Source of the DNA: CAZDIO01 sp964505555
Lineage (GTDB): Bacteria > Bdellovibrionota_C > UBA2361 > SZUA-149 > CAZDIO01
Direction: 5' to 3'
Assembly (NCBI GenBank): GCA_964505555.1
Contig: CAZDIO010000178.1
Span: forward strand, 1-35,819
DNA: 35,819 bases
Part shown: positions 8,477 through 16,832 of the stretch, in pieces
How the letters are laid out: the number at the start of each line of letters is the position of its first letter
Numbering within the stretch: the stretch's first letter is position 1
Made by a program: the position numbers and the translations under genes
Notes under the pieces: model-generated
Seen by the model: only the letters and a program-made list of their open reading frames with translations
What the model was told of the DNA's origin: nothing
The model's database searches: none

Positions 8477-8502
8477 AAAAAAAGTGCCAGATACTTTTTT
8501 TT
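8477..8502. terminator. A/T stem-loop, possible bidirectional terminator
   Basis: AAAAAAAGT at 8477-8485 pairs perfectly with ACTTTTTTT at 8493-8501 around a 7-base loop (GCCAGAT). It is GC-poor but ends in a run of eight T. It may end the upstream small-gene transcript or be a dispersed repeat remnant. Confidence 0.35.
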
Positions 8503-8600
8503 AATGCTTAAGCGCTTAGCTATTTGAGTTGCTGTCTTTACTCTTATTTTTTATCGGGTAATATCTGCTTACTACCAACATAACGTCAAAAAGGCTGTAG

Positions 8601-9236
8601 ATGACGACCAGATTTTCAAATCTTGATAAAACAATAGATGATAATGATAATATTAACGGTGTATCCGACGCTGTTGAGAGAAGCCGACGAATAATCGTAG
8701 CCGCACGGGCCGACGCTGAAAAACTTCTCCTTGATGCACAAAGAATAATTGCAGCAGAAAATCAACGTGCTTTTGATGAGGGCTACGAAGAAGGAAAAAA
8801 ACAGTTCACCGCAAAACTCCTTGAAATAGAGAAAATTAAGAGGGAGACTTTAAAAGAACAACAAGAAAAGCTTGTTGAGATCGCACTAACAGTTGCAGAA
8901 GAAGTCATTGGCGATTCCATTCAAGAAAAACCAGAAAGTATCTTAAAGCGAGTTACGAGAGCCCTTACTCAGGTTAGCCAAGCATCGCAGATCTCACTTG
9001 TTGTTTCTCCCGATGATTTAGAGTTTCTCCGTGCACGTATTTCTGAACTAAGCGCTGTTTTGCAAGTCCCGATCGAGATCCTTCTTCGCGAGGAGGTGGG
9101 CATGGTTCGAGGAAATGCAAGAATTGAAACCGATGTATCAATCATCGAGTCATCAGTAACTTCTCATCTTCGTGCTATCAAAAATCATCTTCTACGAGTT
9201 GTTCCAAGCATGGAAGAAGCTGCTAGTGAGAAGTAA
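8601..9236 (+). CDS. fliH: Flagellar export ATPase regulator FliH (SctL-like)
   Basis: 211 aa. FliH proteins bind the N-terminus of the export ATPase, restrain it and help dock it at the export gate. The sequence has a long charged coiled-coil region at about residues 25-110 (AARADAEKLLLDAQRII, EGYEEGKKQF), then a C-terminal alpha/beta domain with VAEEVIG and a DLEFLRARI segment, as in FliH/YscL/SctL proteins. The ATPase gene begins 15-21 bases downstream, which supports the call. Type III secretion SctL looks similar; I favour flagellar because flgE is also in the window and no injectisome gene is seen. Confidence 0.8.
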   Translation: MTTRFSNLDKTIDDNDNINGVSDAVERSRRIIVAARADAEKLLLDAQRIIAAENQRAFDEGYEEGKKQFTAKLLEIEKIKRETLKEQQEKLVEIALTVAEEVIGDSIQEKPESILKRVTRALTQVSQASQISLVVSPDDLEFLRARISELSAVLQVPIEILLREEVGMVRGNARIETDVSIIESSVTSHLRAIKNHLLRVVPSMEEAASEK

Positions 9237-9257
9237 CAGTGAATCAAACTGGTGAGC

Positions 9258-10589
9258 ATGATTAATCTAAGTCGGATTAACGAAGAGATAAAATCAGTAA
9301 CTCCAGTTACGATTAAGGGCAGGTTACTTGAGATATCCGGTCCAGTGCTTCGCGCTACTGTTACCGGGGCTGCAATTGGCGATCTCGTCTCCATAAAAAC
9401 AAGGAGAGAGAGCAAAAAAGAAGATGGAAGTACACGGCTTCTTGCTCAAGTTGTTGGATTTTCTCGGCACGTCGTGGTACTCAGTCCTCTTTCTCCACCT
9501 CGAGATATTGTTCCCGGTGCTGAGGTGGAGCTTCTTCGTGAACCTTTGCAGGTATTTCTCGGTCCGCACCTTCTCGGAACAGTAATTAACGCCTTAGGCG
9601 AGGAGCTCTATCGAGAGGAAACGACCCCTCCACCTCTTCCATCATACCGTGCCAGTATTTTTAACAGTGCTCCAAGCCCCCTTATTCGAAAGCCAATTGA
9701 TCAGGTATTTGTTACCGGCGTGCGGGCGATTGATACTTTTTTAACGCTCGGTTGTGGTCAACGGCTTAGTGTGCTTGCAGAGCCAGGGGTGGGGAAGTCG
9801 ACCTTGCTTGCGATGATCGCTAAAAACTCTTCCGCTGATATCAATGTTTTTGGCTTAATCGGAGAACGGGGACGAGAGGTACAAGAACTTCTTTTTGATA
9901 CCTTAGATGCAGAGACTCGCAAGCGCTCTGTTGTTGTTGTTTCTACCAGTGATGAATCTCCATTGTCACGAATTCGTGCAGCCTACACAGCGACAAGAGT
10001 TGCTGAATACTTTCGCGATCAGGGCTTACGGGTGCTTCTTGAAATTGACTCTTTAACGAGGCTCTTTCGAGCGTTTCGTGAGGTGGGGCTTGCGGCTGGT
10101 GAGGTGCCAGTGCGCCGTGGATATCCTCCATCTGTGTTTGCGGCGCTTCCAGAGCTTATTGAAAGAAGCGGCACAAACCAATTTGGCTCAATCACCGCCC
10201 TCTATACGGTCTTACTCTCTTCAGATCTCGATGAAGATCCGATGGTTGATGAGATTAAGAGTCTCACCGATGGCCATCTTTTACTTACAAGAGCTCTTTC
10301 AGAAAGTGGGCACTATCCTGCGATTGATATTTTAGGTTCCGTTTCAAGACTCGCCTCAAAGCTCCAAGATGGAGAGATGAAAAACACGGTGCGGAAACTA
10401 AAAAGGCTATTTACTCGACTCGAAAAAGATCGAGATCTGATCTCTCTTGGGGGACAGATAGATGATGAACTTGAACAGGCACTTCGAGTAGAGATGAAAT
10501 TATTAGAATTTCTGCAACAAGAGGTAGATGACTATACCACTTTTTCTGAATCCCATGAGCGGTTAAGCGCCATTTTTGAACAGTACTAA
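9258..10589 (+). CDS. fliI: Flagellum-specific export ATPase FliI
   Basis: About 443 aa, the usual size. This is an F1-beta-like hexameric ATPase at the cytoplasmic side of the type III export apparatus. The Walker A loop reads EPGVGKST, with Lys near residue 180; most family members have AGSGVGKS. FGLIGERGREV and GYPPSVFAALPELIERSG are family signatures shared by FliI and SctN. The start is ATG 9258 or GTG 9252; neither has a clear ribosome binding site, so coupling to fliH is likely. It converges with murJ, with only 12 bases between the stop codons. Confidence 0.9.
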   Translation: MINLSRINEEIKSVTPVTIKGRLLEISGPVLRATVTGAAIGDLVSIKTRRESKKEDGSTRLLAQVVGFSRHVVVLSPLSPPRDIVPGAEVELLREPLQVFLGPHLLGTVINALGEELYREETTPPPLPSYRASIFNSAPSPLIRKPIDQVFVTGVRAIDTFLTLGCGQRLSVLAEPGVGKSTLLAMIAKNSSADINVFGLIGERGREVQELLFDTLDAETRKRSVVVVSTSDESPLSRIRAAYTATRVAEYFRDQGLRVLLEIDSLTRLFRAFREVGLAAGEVPVRRGYPPSVFAALPELIERSGTNQFGSITALYTVLLSSDLDEDPMVDEIKSLTDGHLLLTRALSESGHYPAIDILGSVSRLASKLQDGEMKNTVRKLKRLFTRLEKDRDLISLGGQIDDELEQALRVEMKLLEFLQQEVDDYTTFSESHERLSAIFEQY

Positions 10590-10601
10590 TTTTAAACGGT
10601 A

Positions 10602-12143
10602 CTAAGCCGCGGGCAAACGTCGATTCAGAACGTCTCGGAAGTAACAAAAAATAAGCACCGCTGGTTCAAACCGCAAAAGTAGTGCGACAACAAAATAGAT
10701 CGTCGCTCCACCAACAATCCCCAAAAGTAAGAGCACCGTTTCAGAGCGAATCATCGTTCTTAAGAGCAATAAATACACAATCATCATCACACTTGAGCTG
10801 AGTGCTTTGATGATTCCTCTTCCTACCCGCTTTCTCTCAAGGGAGAGCTGTATTGTAGGAAGGAGGAGGATGAAAAGAAACAAAGAAAAAAACGATGTAA
10901 TGCTCGTTGCAAGCGCTAAACCTGAAACCCCAAAAGAAAACAGAGAGAGGTTCTCCAGAAGTCTTGAGATCTGTTCAGTAAAAGCGTTCTTTTCAGGGGA
11001 ATCTAATTGGGAAGTTCCTAAAAGCAATAGCGAAAGAAATAGATGAAGGAGGAGAGAGAGAGAGGTGACTCCTACTGGTATGAAAGAGTTCTTTTTTGAC
11101 AGATATGCTCGAAGGAGGAGGCCTTGCGCACTTACAGCCCAAAGTCCGAGTGCAAAGAGTGAAAGTAAATGAGCAGTTTCAATGGTGTCAGAAGTGGTAA
11201 AGTTTCCATGTTCAAATAACAGTCGCACGATAGGGGAAGAGAGCATCCATAATCCAACAGATGCAGGAATAGTAATAAAAGAGAGCCATTCTAAACCAAG
11301 AGAGAGGTTCTGGAGGAGCGCCTGATCATCATTTGCAACAGCCAATTTTGAGAATTTCGGAAGTAACACACTAACGACAGCAACCGCAAATACCCCTAAG
11401 GGGAATTGAAAAAGACGATCGGCATAATAGAGTGTGGAGATACTTCCTTCCTGAAACAGGGAGGCAAAGAGAGTGTTAATAAAGATCATCAACTGGTAGA
11501 GCGAAGCGCTAAAGAGCGCTGGGAGAGCAACACAGGAGAGCTTTTTAACGGAGTTTTCTCTCCAAAATGCTTGAAAAGAAAAGGTAAATCCAAACTTCTT
11601 TAGATAGAAAAGCTGGGGGAGAAAAGATAGGAGGCCACCAATCACGACCCCCCAACCAAGAGCATAAATAGTATTTGAAAATACGTAATGGGAGACGATC
11701 GCCGCGCCAATAATGGAGAGATTGAGTATGACTGGAGAGAGTGCGGGAAGGGCAAAATGTCCCAGGTAGTTGAGGAGGCTAGAGCTTAGTGCTAACACAC
11801 CTACGCAAACAACATAGGGGAACATAATTTGAAGAAGTGATGCAGCCAGTGCACTCTGCTTAGTGTCAGATCCAAAACCAGGTGAGAGAAAAAACACGAT
11901 CTCTTTACTAAAAACAACTCCTACAATTGAAAGAATACCAGTGAGAAGCAGGGTGAAGGTCATCAGTGCCTGAATTGTTTTTTTACCTGATTGGGGTGAG
12001 TGATGAAAACCTTCGGCGATTACAGGAATAAATGCTGTGTTCAATGATCCCTCATGAACCATCCGTCGAAGAAAATCAGGGATCCTAAAGGCAACAAAAA
12101 AAACGTCTGAGAGTGAGGAAGCTCCATATCCGGTCGCAATCAC
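10602..12143 (-). CDS. murJ: Lipid II flippase MurJ (5' end unresolved)
   Basis: MurJ flips lipid II across the inner membrane for peptidoglycan synthesis. The 513 residues from GTG 12143 hold about 12-13 hydrophobic helices and the family motif FFVAFRIPDFLRR near the N-terminus. The frame stays open upstream to a TAA at 12294-12296. It encodes the missing first helix (SILTLLSRIAGLVRD) with the two Arg that match essential Arg18 and Arg24 of E. coli MurJ. No ATG, GTG, TTG or CTG lies in frame in that extension. Either a non-standard start is used, or an indel exists: the eight-base C run at 12243-12250 would connect GTG 12286 if it were nine. The coordinates here are a minimum. Confidence 0.88.
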   Translation of the reverse strand: MIATGYGASSLSDVFFVAFRIPDFLRRMVHEGSLNTAFIPVIAEGFHHSPQSGKKTIQALMTFTLLLTGILSIVGVVFSKEIVFFLSPGFGSDTKQSALAASLLQIMFPYVVCVGVLALSSSLLNYLGHFALPALSPVILNLSIIGAAIVSHYVFSNTIYALGWGVVIGGLLSFLPQLFYLKKFGFTFSFQAFWRENSVKKLSCVALPALFSASLYQLMIFINTLFASLFQEGSISTLYYADRLFQFPLGVFAVAVVSVLLPKFSKLAVANDDQALLQNLSLGLEWLSFITIPASVGLWMLSSPIVRLLFEHGNFTTSDTIETAHLLSLFALGLWAVSAQGLLLRAYLSKKNSFIPVGVTSLSLLLHLFLSLLLLGTSQLDSPEKNAFTEQISRLLENLSLFSFGVSGLALATSITSFFSLFLFILLLPTIQLSLERKRVGRGIIKALSSSVMMIVYLLLLRTMIRSETVLLLLGIVGGATIYFVVALLLRFEPAVLIFCYFRDVLNRRLPAA

Positions 12144-12668
12144 GCTATCTCTTACTAATCCAGCTATTCTGCTGAGGAGTGTTAGGATGGAAACGATCCA
12201 TCCCGAGAGAAGTAGCGATCGCCCAGAGCCGGAAGCGCAGACGGGGGGGGCCGCACTGGCCGCCTTTTTATTGGCGAAGTCGTCACAGGTTGATTAAGAT
12301 TTTCTCAAATGATCTGTTTAGGAGAGACTTTTCGTTTTCGTTGAAGTTATAATTTGAGTGTGTTACCCTTCGCCATAATTTTTGCACCCTCACCATATTA
12401 ATAGATCTTGGTGCTCAGAATGCTTATAAGTCGGTTAGCGGCTTTAAGCACCTGCTTTAGCGGTAAAACGTGCAAAGTTTACGTGCGGCAGTGGTGATAG
12501 GGAATTGTCCACAAATCTTCTGATAATTCAGTGGGTTAGGAATCTTTTCCCATAAAGCTTCTGATTTTGAATTAGGGTTGACTCAGGTAAAGTATGCTAA
12601 AATAAGCGCTTTACCCGACCAAGCTTAAAAACTTTAATTCACGGTGAGGGGAGGTATAACCGAGAAAT
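12144..12668. other. murJ-rpsB divergent intergenic region
   Basis: The left part (12144-12293) is the conserved but start-less 5' extension of murJ. The rest, about 370 bases, has no gene. It is the leader of rpsB and probably carries both divergent promoters. A TTGACT at 12578 and a TAAAAT at 12598 are present, but their 14-base spacing is too short for a firm call. A purine-rich GAGGGGAGG lies at 12646-12654. Confidence 0.4.
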
Positions 12669-13811
12669 GTGGAGTATTGTAACGTGGAAACAACAGAACC
12701 TGTGATTTCATCTCCAGCAAGTGGCAAGAAAGAAAAAGCCACCCGAGGGGGTCGAAAGAAAAATACCAATGATGCGCCTTCTGATTCCTCTAAGGATTCT
12801 TCAAATGGAGATTTCTCAAAGGATTTTCTCTCTCTTTCTGAAAAATCGTTAAGACCGGCAGTCGAGATCTCATTAAAGACATTGTTGGAAGCTGGTGTTC
12901 ACTTTGGACACCAAACGAGTCGGTGGCATCCAGCAATGGCCCCCTATATTTACACCGTAAGAAACGGTGTGCACATCATTAATCTCCCGAAAACGGTAAC
13001 CTCTTGGGCAGCAGCACGAGAGGCGATTGTAAACACGATGGCACGTGGGGGATCGATCCTTTTTGTAGGAACGAAGAAGCAGGCCCAAGAGGCGATTATT
13101 GAAGAAGCAAAACGATGTGCTGGCTTTTATGTTTGTCGTCGTTGGCTCGGAGGAATGCTTACAAACTTTCAAACGATTCGCCGAAGTATTGAGCGACTAA
13201 AAACGATTGAACAAACGCTTGTTGAGGAAGAGGAGCGACTGACGCTGCAACGGGCTGCTATTCAGGAGCAGCAAGATCGTTCTGATCAAAAAGATGAGAA
13301 GGAAGGAGAACGAGCACAAGCGTTAATGCAAAAAATCGGTCCGAAGTTTACCAAAAAAGAACGGTTGATGATGGACCGTGAACGCGAAAAGCTTTTGTTC
13401 TCGCTTGAAGGTATTCGAGAGATGTACTCCTCTCCGGATCTCTTGTTTGTTGTTGATATTAAACGTGAAGAGATCGCGCTTCGAGAAGCAAAGCGATTAG
13501 ATATCCCAGTGATCGCTTTAGTGGATACGAACTGTAGTCCACAGGGGGTAGATTTCCCTATTCCGTCAAACGATGACGCAACACGAGCGATTCGGTTGTT
13601 TGCATCAGCCGTTGCTGATGCGGTTCTTGAGGGAAAGCGAATCTACGCCGAGAGAAAGATTAAAACAAAAGATAAGGAAGAGGCTCCGGCTGAAAAAGGC
13701 TCTCGAAAACGATCTGCGAAAGCGGGAGAAGAGAAAAAAGTAGAAAATGAGTTTTTGCAAGAAGGTGAGGAGATCTCCCCTGAAGGTGTTTCGGAAGTAG
13801 AGAATACGTAA
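12669..13811 (+). CDS. rpsB: 30S ribosomal protein S2 with three charged additions
   Basis: The S2 core is clear: TLLEAGVHFGHQTSRWHP, a VRNGVHIINL segment, RRWLGGMLTNF, DLLFVVDIKREEIALREA, ALVDTNC and PIPSNDDA. The protein is about 375-380 aa against roughly 240-260 for the family. The excess is an N-terminal Ser/Lys-rich extension of about 60 residues, an insertion of about 45 residues in the coiled-coil domain (residues about 195-240), and a Lys/Glu-rich C-terminal tail of about 55 residues. The start is GTG 12669 or, better supplied with GGAG at 12671-12674, GTG 12684. It heads a run of translation and envelope genes. Confidence 0.95.
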   Translation: MEYCNVETTEPVISSPASGKKEKATRGGRKKNTNDAPSDSSKDSSNGDFSKDFLSLSEKSLRPAVEISLKTLLEAGVHFGHQTSRWHPAMAPYIYTVRNGVHIINLPKTVTSWAAAREAIVNTMARGGSILFVGTKKQAQEAIIEEAKRCAGFYVCRRWLGGMLTNFQTIRRSIERLKTIEQTLVEEEERLTLQRAAIQEQQDRSDQKDEKEGERAQALMQKIGPKFTKKERLMMDREREKLLFSLEGIREMYSSPDLLFVVDIKREEIALREAKRLDIPVIALVDTNCSPQGVDFPIPSNDDATRAIRLFASAVADAVLEGKRIYAERKIKTKDKEEAPAEKGSRKRSAKAGEEKKVENEFLQEGEEISPEGVSEVENT

Positions 13812-13973
13812 TACAGTACTTCGTACGCTACTCTCTAAACTACTCTCTCATCGATAAATTTCTAGGCATCCCCAGGAGAGATGTTTTACTGCAGAGATGC
13901 TCTACTAAAGGTGTGGTGCTGCTCTGATGATGAGTCTATTGTAAATGGCAAGATGAAGTGGAAGAGTTAATCT

Positions 13974-14576
13974 ATGAGTGAAGCTGTAAGTGCACAGATG
14001 GTAAAAGAGCTCCGTGAAAGAACGGGAGCGGGTTTCATGGCATGCAAAGAAGCTCTCCATGAGGCAGGAGGTGATTTTGAAAAAGCAGTTGATCATCTTC
14101 GAAAGAAAGGGCTAAAAAACGTAGAAAAACGGGCCCAGAAGGAGACTGCTGAAGGAATTGTACTTTCCTATATTCATCCCGGATCTCAGGTCGGAGTTCT
14201 TCTTGAACTGAACTGCGAGACGGATTTTGTTGCTCGTGGTGAGGAGTTTCAGGAGATGGCTCGTACCGTGGCGATGCATATCGCCTGGGCTGCTCCGTCT
14301 TATGTGAGTCGAGAAGAGGTCAGTCCAGCCGTGATTGAACGAGAAAGTGAGATTTATCGCAGCCAGATAAAGCCAGGGCAGGAGAAAGTTGCCGACAAGG
14401 TTGTTTCTGGGAAGTTAGAAAAGTTTTATGCAGAGAATTGCTTATTAGAGCAAGTTGATGCTCGAGATTCAGGTGGAAAGAAAAGTATTGGGGATCTCAT
14501 CCAGGACTTAAGTATTAAAGTTGGTGAGAAAATTGTTGTGAGACACTTCGCTCGGTTTGAAGTTGGAAAGAAGTAG
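13974..14576 (+). CDS. tsf: Elongation factor Ts, short form
   Basis: EF-Ts exchanges GDP for GTP on EF-Tu. The UBA-like N-terminal domain (VKELRERTGAGFMACKEAL) is followed by the EF-Tu-contact motif TDFVAR at residues 83-88 and a C-terminal VGEKIVVRHFARFEVG. The 200-aa length matches the short single-subdomain form seen outside enterobacteria, and nothing appears truncated. The start ATG 13974 has GGAAGAG upstream. It lies 160 bases after rpsB, in the classic rpsB-tsf order. Confidence 0.96.
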   Translation: MSEAVSAQMVKELRERTGAGFMACKEALHEAGGDFEKAVDHLRKKGLKNVEKRAQKETAEGIVLSYIHPGSQVGVLLELNCETDFVARGEEFQEMARTVAMHIAWAAPSYVSREEVSPAVIERESEIYRSQIKPGQEKVADKVVSGKLEKFYAENCLLEQVDARDSGGKKSIGDLIQDLSIKVGEKIVVRHFARFEVGKK

Positions 14577-14622
14577 GGAAGTTTTGTTGAGAACACGAAA
14601 ATAAAATCTTGTAGGAGCTTTC

Positions 14623-15327
14623 TTGAAATATAAGCGGATTCTTCTCAAACTAAGTGGGGAAGGGCTAGCCGGAGAGAGTGGGTTTGGGATTGAGCCTGCT
14701 GTTTTAGAACGAATAGCACGGGAGATTACCGAAGTTGTAAAAACGGGAGTCCAAGTTGCTATTGTTGTTGGGGGTGGAAATATTTTTCGAGGAGTTTCGG
14801 CAAGCGTGGCGGGGATGGATCGTGTGTCTGCAGATTATATGGGGATGATCGCCACAGTCATCAACGCTCTTGCCCTTCAGGATGCACTAGAGCGAAAGCA
14901 GACGATGACCCGAGTAATGTCAGCAATCGACATGAATGAAGTCTGTGAGCCATTTATTACCCGTCGAGCAAAGAGACATTTAGAAAAAGGACGTGTAGTT
15001 ATTTTTGCCGCGGGAACTGGAAACCCTTTCTTTACGACCGATACTGCAGCAGCGCTTCGCGCTAAGGAGATTGCCGCAGAGGTAATCTTTAAAGCAACGA
15101 AGGTTGATGGTGTCTATGATAAAGACCCGGTGAAGAACGGGGATGCGATTATGTTTCAAAAGATCGGATTTTTAGATGTTTTGAAAAATCAACTTGATGT
15201 TATGGATGCGACAGCTATCTCTCTGTGTATGGAGGAGAATATCCCGATTCGGGTATTTAATCTTAACTGTCATGGAAATATCCCGAGAGTTATTGCCGGT
15301 GAAGATATTGGAACCTATGTAAGTTAG
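14623..15327 (+). CDS. pyrH: UMP kinase
   Basis: PyrH phosphorylates UMP to UDP with ATP; it is an amino-acid-kinase-fold hexamer. The sequence has KLSGEGL at the N-terminus, VVGGGNIFRG near residue 50, and GTGNPFFTTDTAAALRA near 130, followed by FKATKVDGVYDKDP. It is 234 aa, a standard length. The start is TTG 14623, with GTAGGAG at 14611-14617. The tsf gene ends 46 bases upstream and frr begins 16 bases downstream, consistent with one operon. Confidence 0.96.
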   Translation: MKYKRILLKLSGEGLAGESGFGIEPAVLERIAREITEVVKTGVQVAIVVGGGNIFRGVSASVAGMDRVSADYMGMIATVINALALQDALERKQTMTRVMSAIDMNEVCEPFITRRAKRHLEKGRVVIFAAGTGNPFFTTDTAAALRAKEIAAEVIFKATKVDGVYDKDPVKNGDAIMFQKIGFLDVLKNQLDVMDATAISLCMEENIPIRVFNLNCHGNIPRVIAGEDIGTYVS

Positions 15328-15343
15328 CGATGAAGGTGTTGGT

Positions 15344-15913
15344 ATGGAGCCACAAAATTTTGACGCTGTAATTGCCGCACATGAGAACGAATGCCAAAAA
15401 GCAATTCTTCATTTTAAAAAAGAGTTAACAAAAGTCAGGACCGGTCGTGCCTCGACAGGACTTCTTGAAGGCGTGTCCGCAGAGTACTATGGCGCAAAGA
15501 CGCCATTGACTCAACTCTGTCAGATGAGCACTCCAGAAGCTCGTCTTATCGTTCTTCAGGTCTATGATCGAAGTGCGGTGCAGGCCATTGAGAAAGCAAT
15601 TCAAAATGCAGGCTTAGGATTAAACCCATCGAGTGAGGGGAATACGATTCGAATCGCCATTCCCGCACTTACCGAAGAGAGTCGAAAAAACATTATCAAA
15701 CATCTCCATAAAATGGCCGAAGACATCAGGGTTTCAATCCGTAACCACCGACGCGATGCAAATGAGCACCTCAAGCGGTTAGAAAAAGATAGCACAATCA
15801 CTAAAGATGATTCAAAGCGCGGAGTAGACAGAGTTCAGAAAATAACTGATGCACATATCACCGAAGTAGATAAGATTCTCTCTGCAAAAGAAGCAGAGAT
15901 TATGGAAGTATGA
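15344..15913 (+). CDS. frr: Ribosome recycling factor
   Basis: RRF splits post-termination ribosomes together with EF-G. The family features are present: the helical arm with KVRTGRAS near residue 30, YYGAKTPL, the PSSEGNTIRIAIPALTEESRK segment, and a C-terminal helix with KEAEIMEV. It is 189 aa against a usual 185. It starts at ATG 15344, 16 bases after pyrH. Confidence 0.96.
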   Translation: MEPQNFDAVIAAHENECQKAILHFKKELTKVRTGRASTGLLEGVSAEYYGAKTPLTQLCQMSTPEARLIVLQVYDRSAVQAIEKAIQNAGLGLNPSSEGNTIRIAIPALTEESRKNIIKHLHKMAEDIRVSIRNHRRDANEHLKRLEKDSTITKDDSKRGVDRVQKITDAHITEVDKILSAKEAEIMEV

Positions 15914-16067
15914 CAAGGTGAAGAAATGGTGTTTGGATCGGTGTGCTTGGCCGACCATTTAATCCTGATCACAGCCCTCTTAAGGTCAGGACAAACCTCA
16001 ATTGGAGCGAACATACAAAGAGCTACTAAATCCAAGATTGCAATTTATTCAGAATGATTCGCTTACA

Positions 16068-16832
16068 ATGATAACCCAGATGACTCCCATTAACGATGTG
16101 CCCCGGCATGTTGCAATTATTATGGATGGCAATGGACGTTGGGCAGAGAGTAGAAATCTTGCCCGTCTTGAAGGACATCGAGCAGGAGCAAAAAGCGTAA
16201 GAAAGGTTGTGGAAGCATGTCTTTCTCTTGGAGTTTCTCATCTGACGTTGTTTAGTTTTTCAACCGAAAACTGGAATAGAGCTCCCGATGAAGTATCTGG
16301 GCTGATGAAGCTCTTTAGTGACTATCTTAATTCTGAATTAGCGGATCTGTTAAAAAATGGAATACGCCTCCATGCGATAGGAGATCTTGCTCGCCTGCCA
16401 CTTTTTGTGCGTAAAGCGCTTTTTCACGACATGGAAAAGACCATAAAAAATGACAAACTGATGCTGACCCTTGCGGTGAGTTACGGCGGACGAGAAGAGA
16501 TTGTGGCTGCGGCAAAAGAGGCTTGTCGTCAGGTCGAAAATAAAGAGATAGCGATTACAGATCTTACCGTAAATTATTTCGAATCACTTCTTTGGACAAA
16601 AGAGATGCCGGAGCCGGATCTCCTCATTCGAACGAGTGGTGAAATGAGAATATCAAACTTTTTACTTTGGCAACTTGCGTATGCAGAAATCGTTGTAACA
16701 AAAGAGTTATGGCCAGAGTTTGATGAAAATTCTTTTCGCAGGTGTATTGATGAATATCGAACTCGTGAGCGGCGTTTTGGGCTTACGGGAAAAGAAATAG
16801 TGAACAAACGGGAGCTACGGGCAGAATGTTAA
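16068..16832 (+). CDS. uppS: Undecaprenyl diphosphate synthase
   Basis: This cis-prenyltransferase makes the C55 lipid carrier for peptidoglycan and other polymers. The catalytic Asp is in HVAIIMDGNGRWA. LFSFSTENWNR and LLIRTSGEMRISNFLLWQ (IPP-binding Arg region) and ELWPEF complete the signature. I chose ATG 16068, about 14 residues before the conserved start. A TTG at 16002 would add 22 residues without family resemblance, and ATG 16080 is also possible. The stop overlaps the cdsA start, so the two are translationally coupled. Confidence 0.95.
   Translation: MITQMTPINDVPRHVAIIMDGNGRWAESRNLARLEGHRAGAKSVRKVVEACLSLGVSHLTLFSFSTENWNRAPDEVSGLMKLFSDYLNSELADLLKNGIRLHAIGDLARLPLFVRKALFHDMEKTIKNDKLMLTLAVSYGGREEIVAAAKEACRQVENKEIAITDLTVNYFESLLWTKEMPEPDLLIRTSGEMRISNFLLWQLAYAEIVVTKELWPEFDENSFRRCIDEYRTRERRFGLTGKEIVNKRELRAEC

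Noticed and set aside
15924..15960. 7-bp inverted repeat (AAATGGT/ACCATTT) between frr and uppS as a terminator
   Set aside because: It is short with a 23-base loop and no T-run, which is expected by chance.
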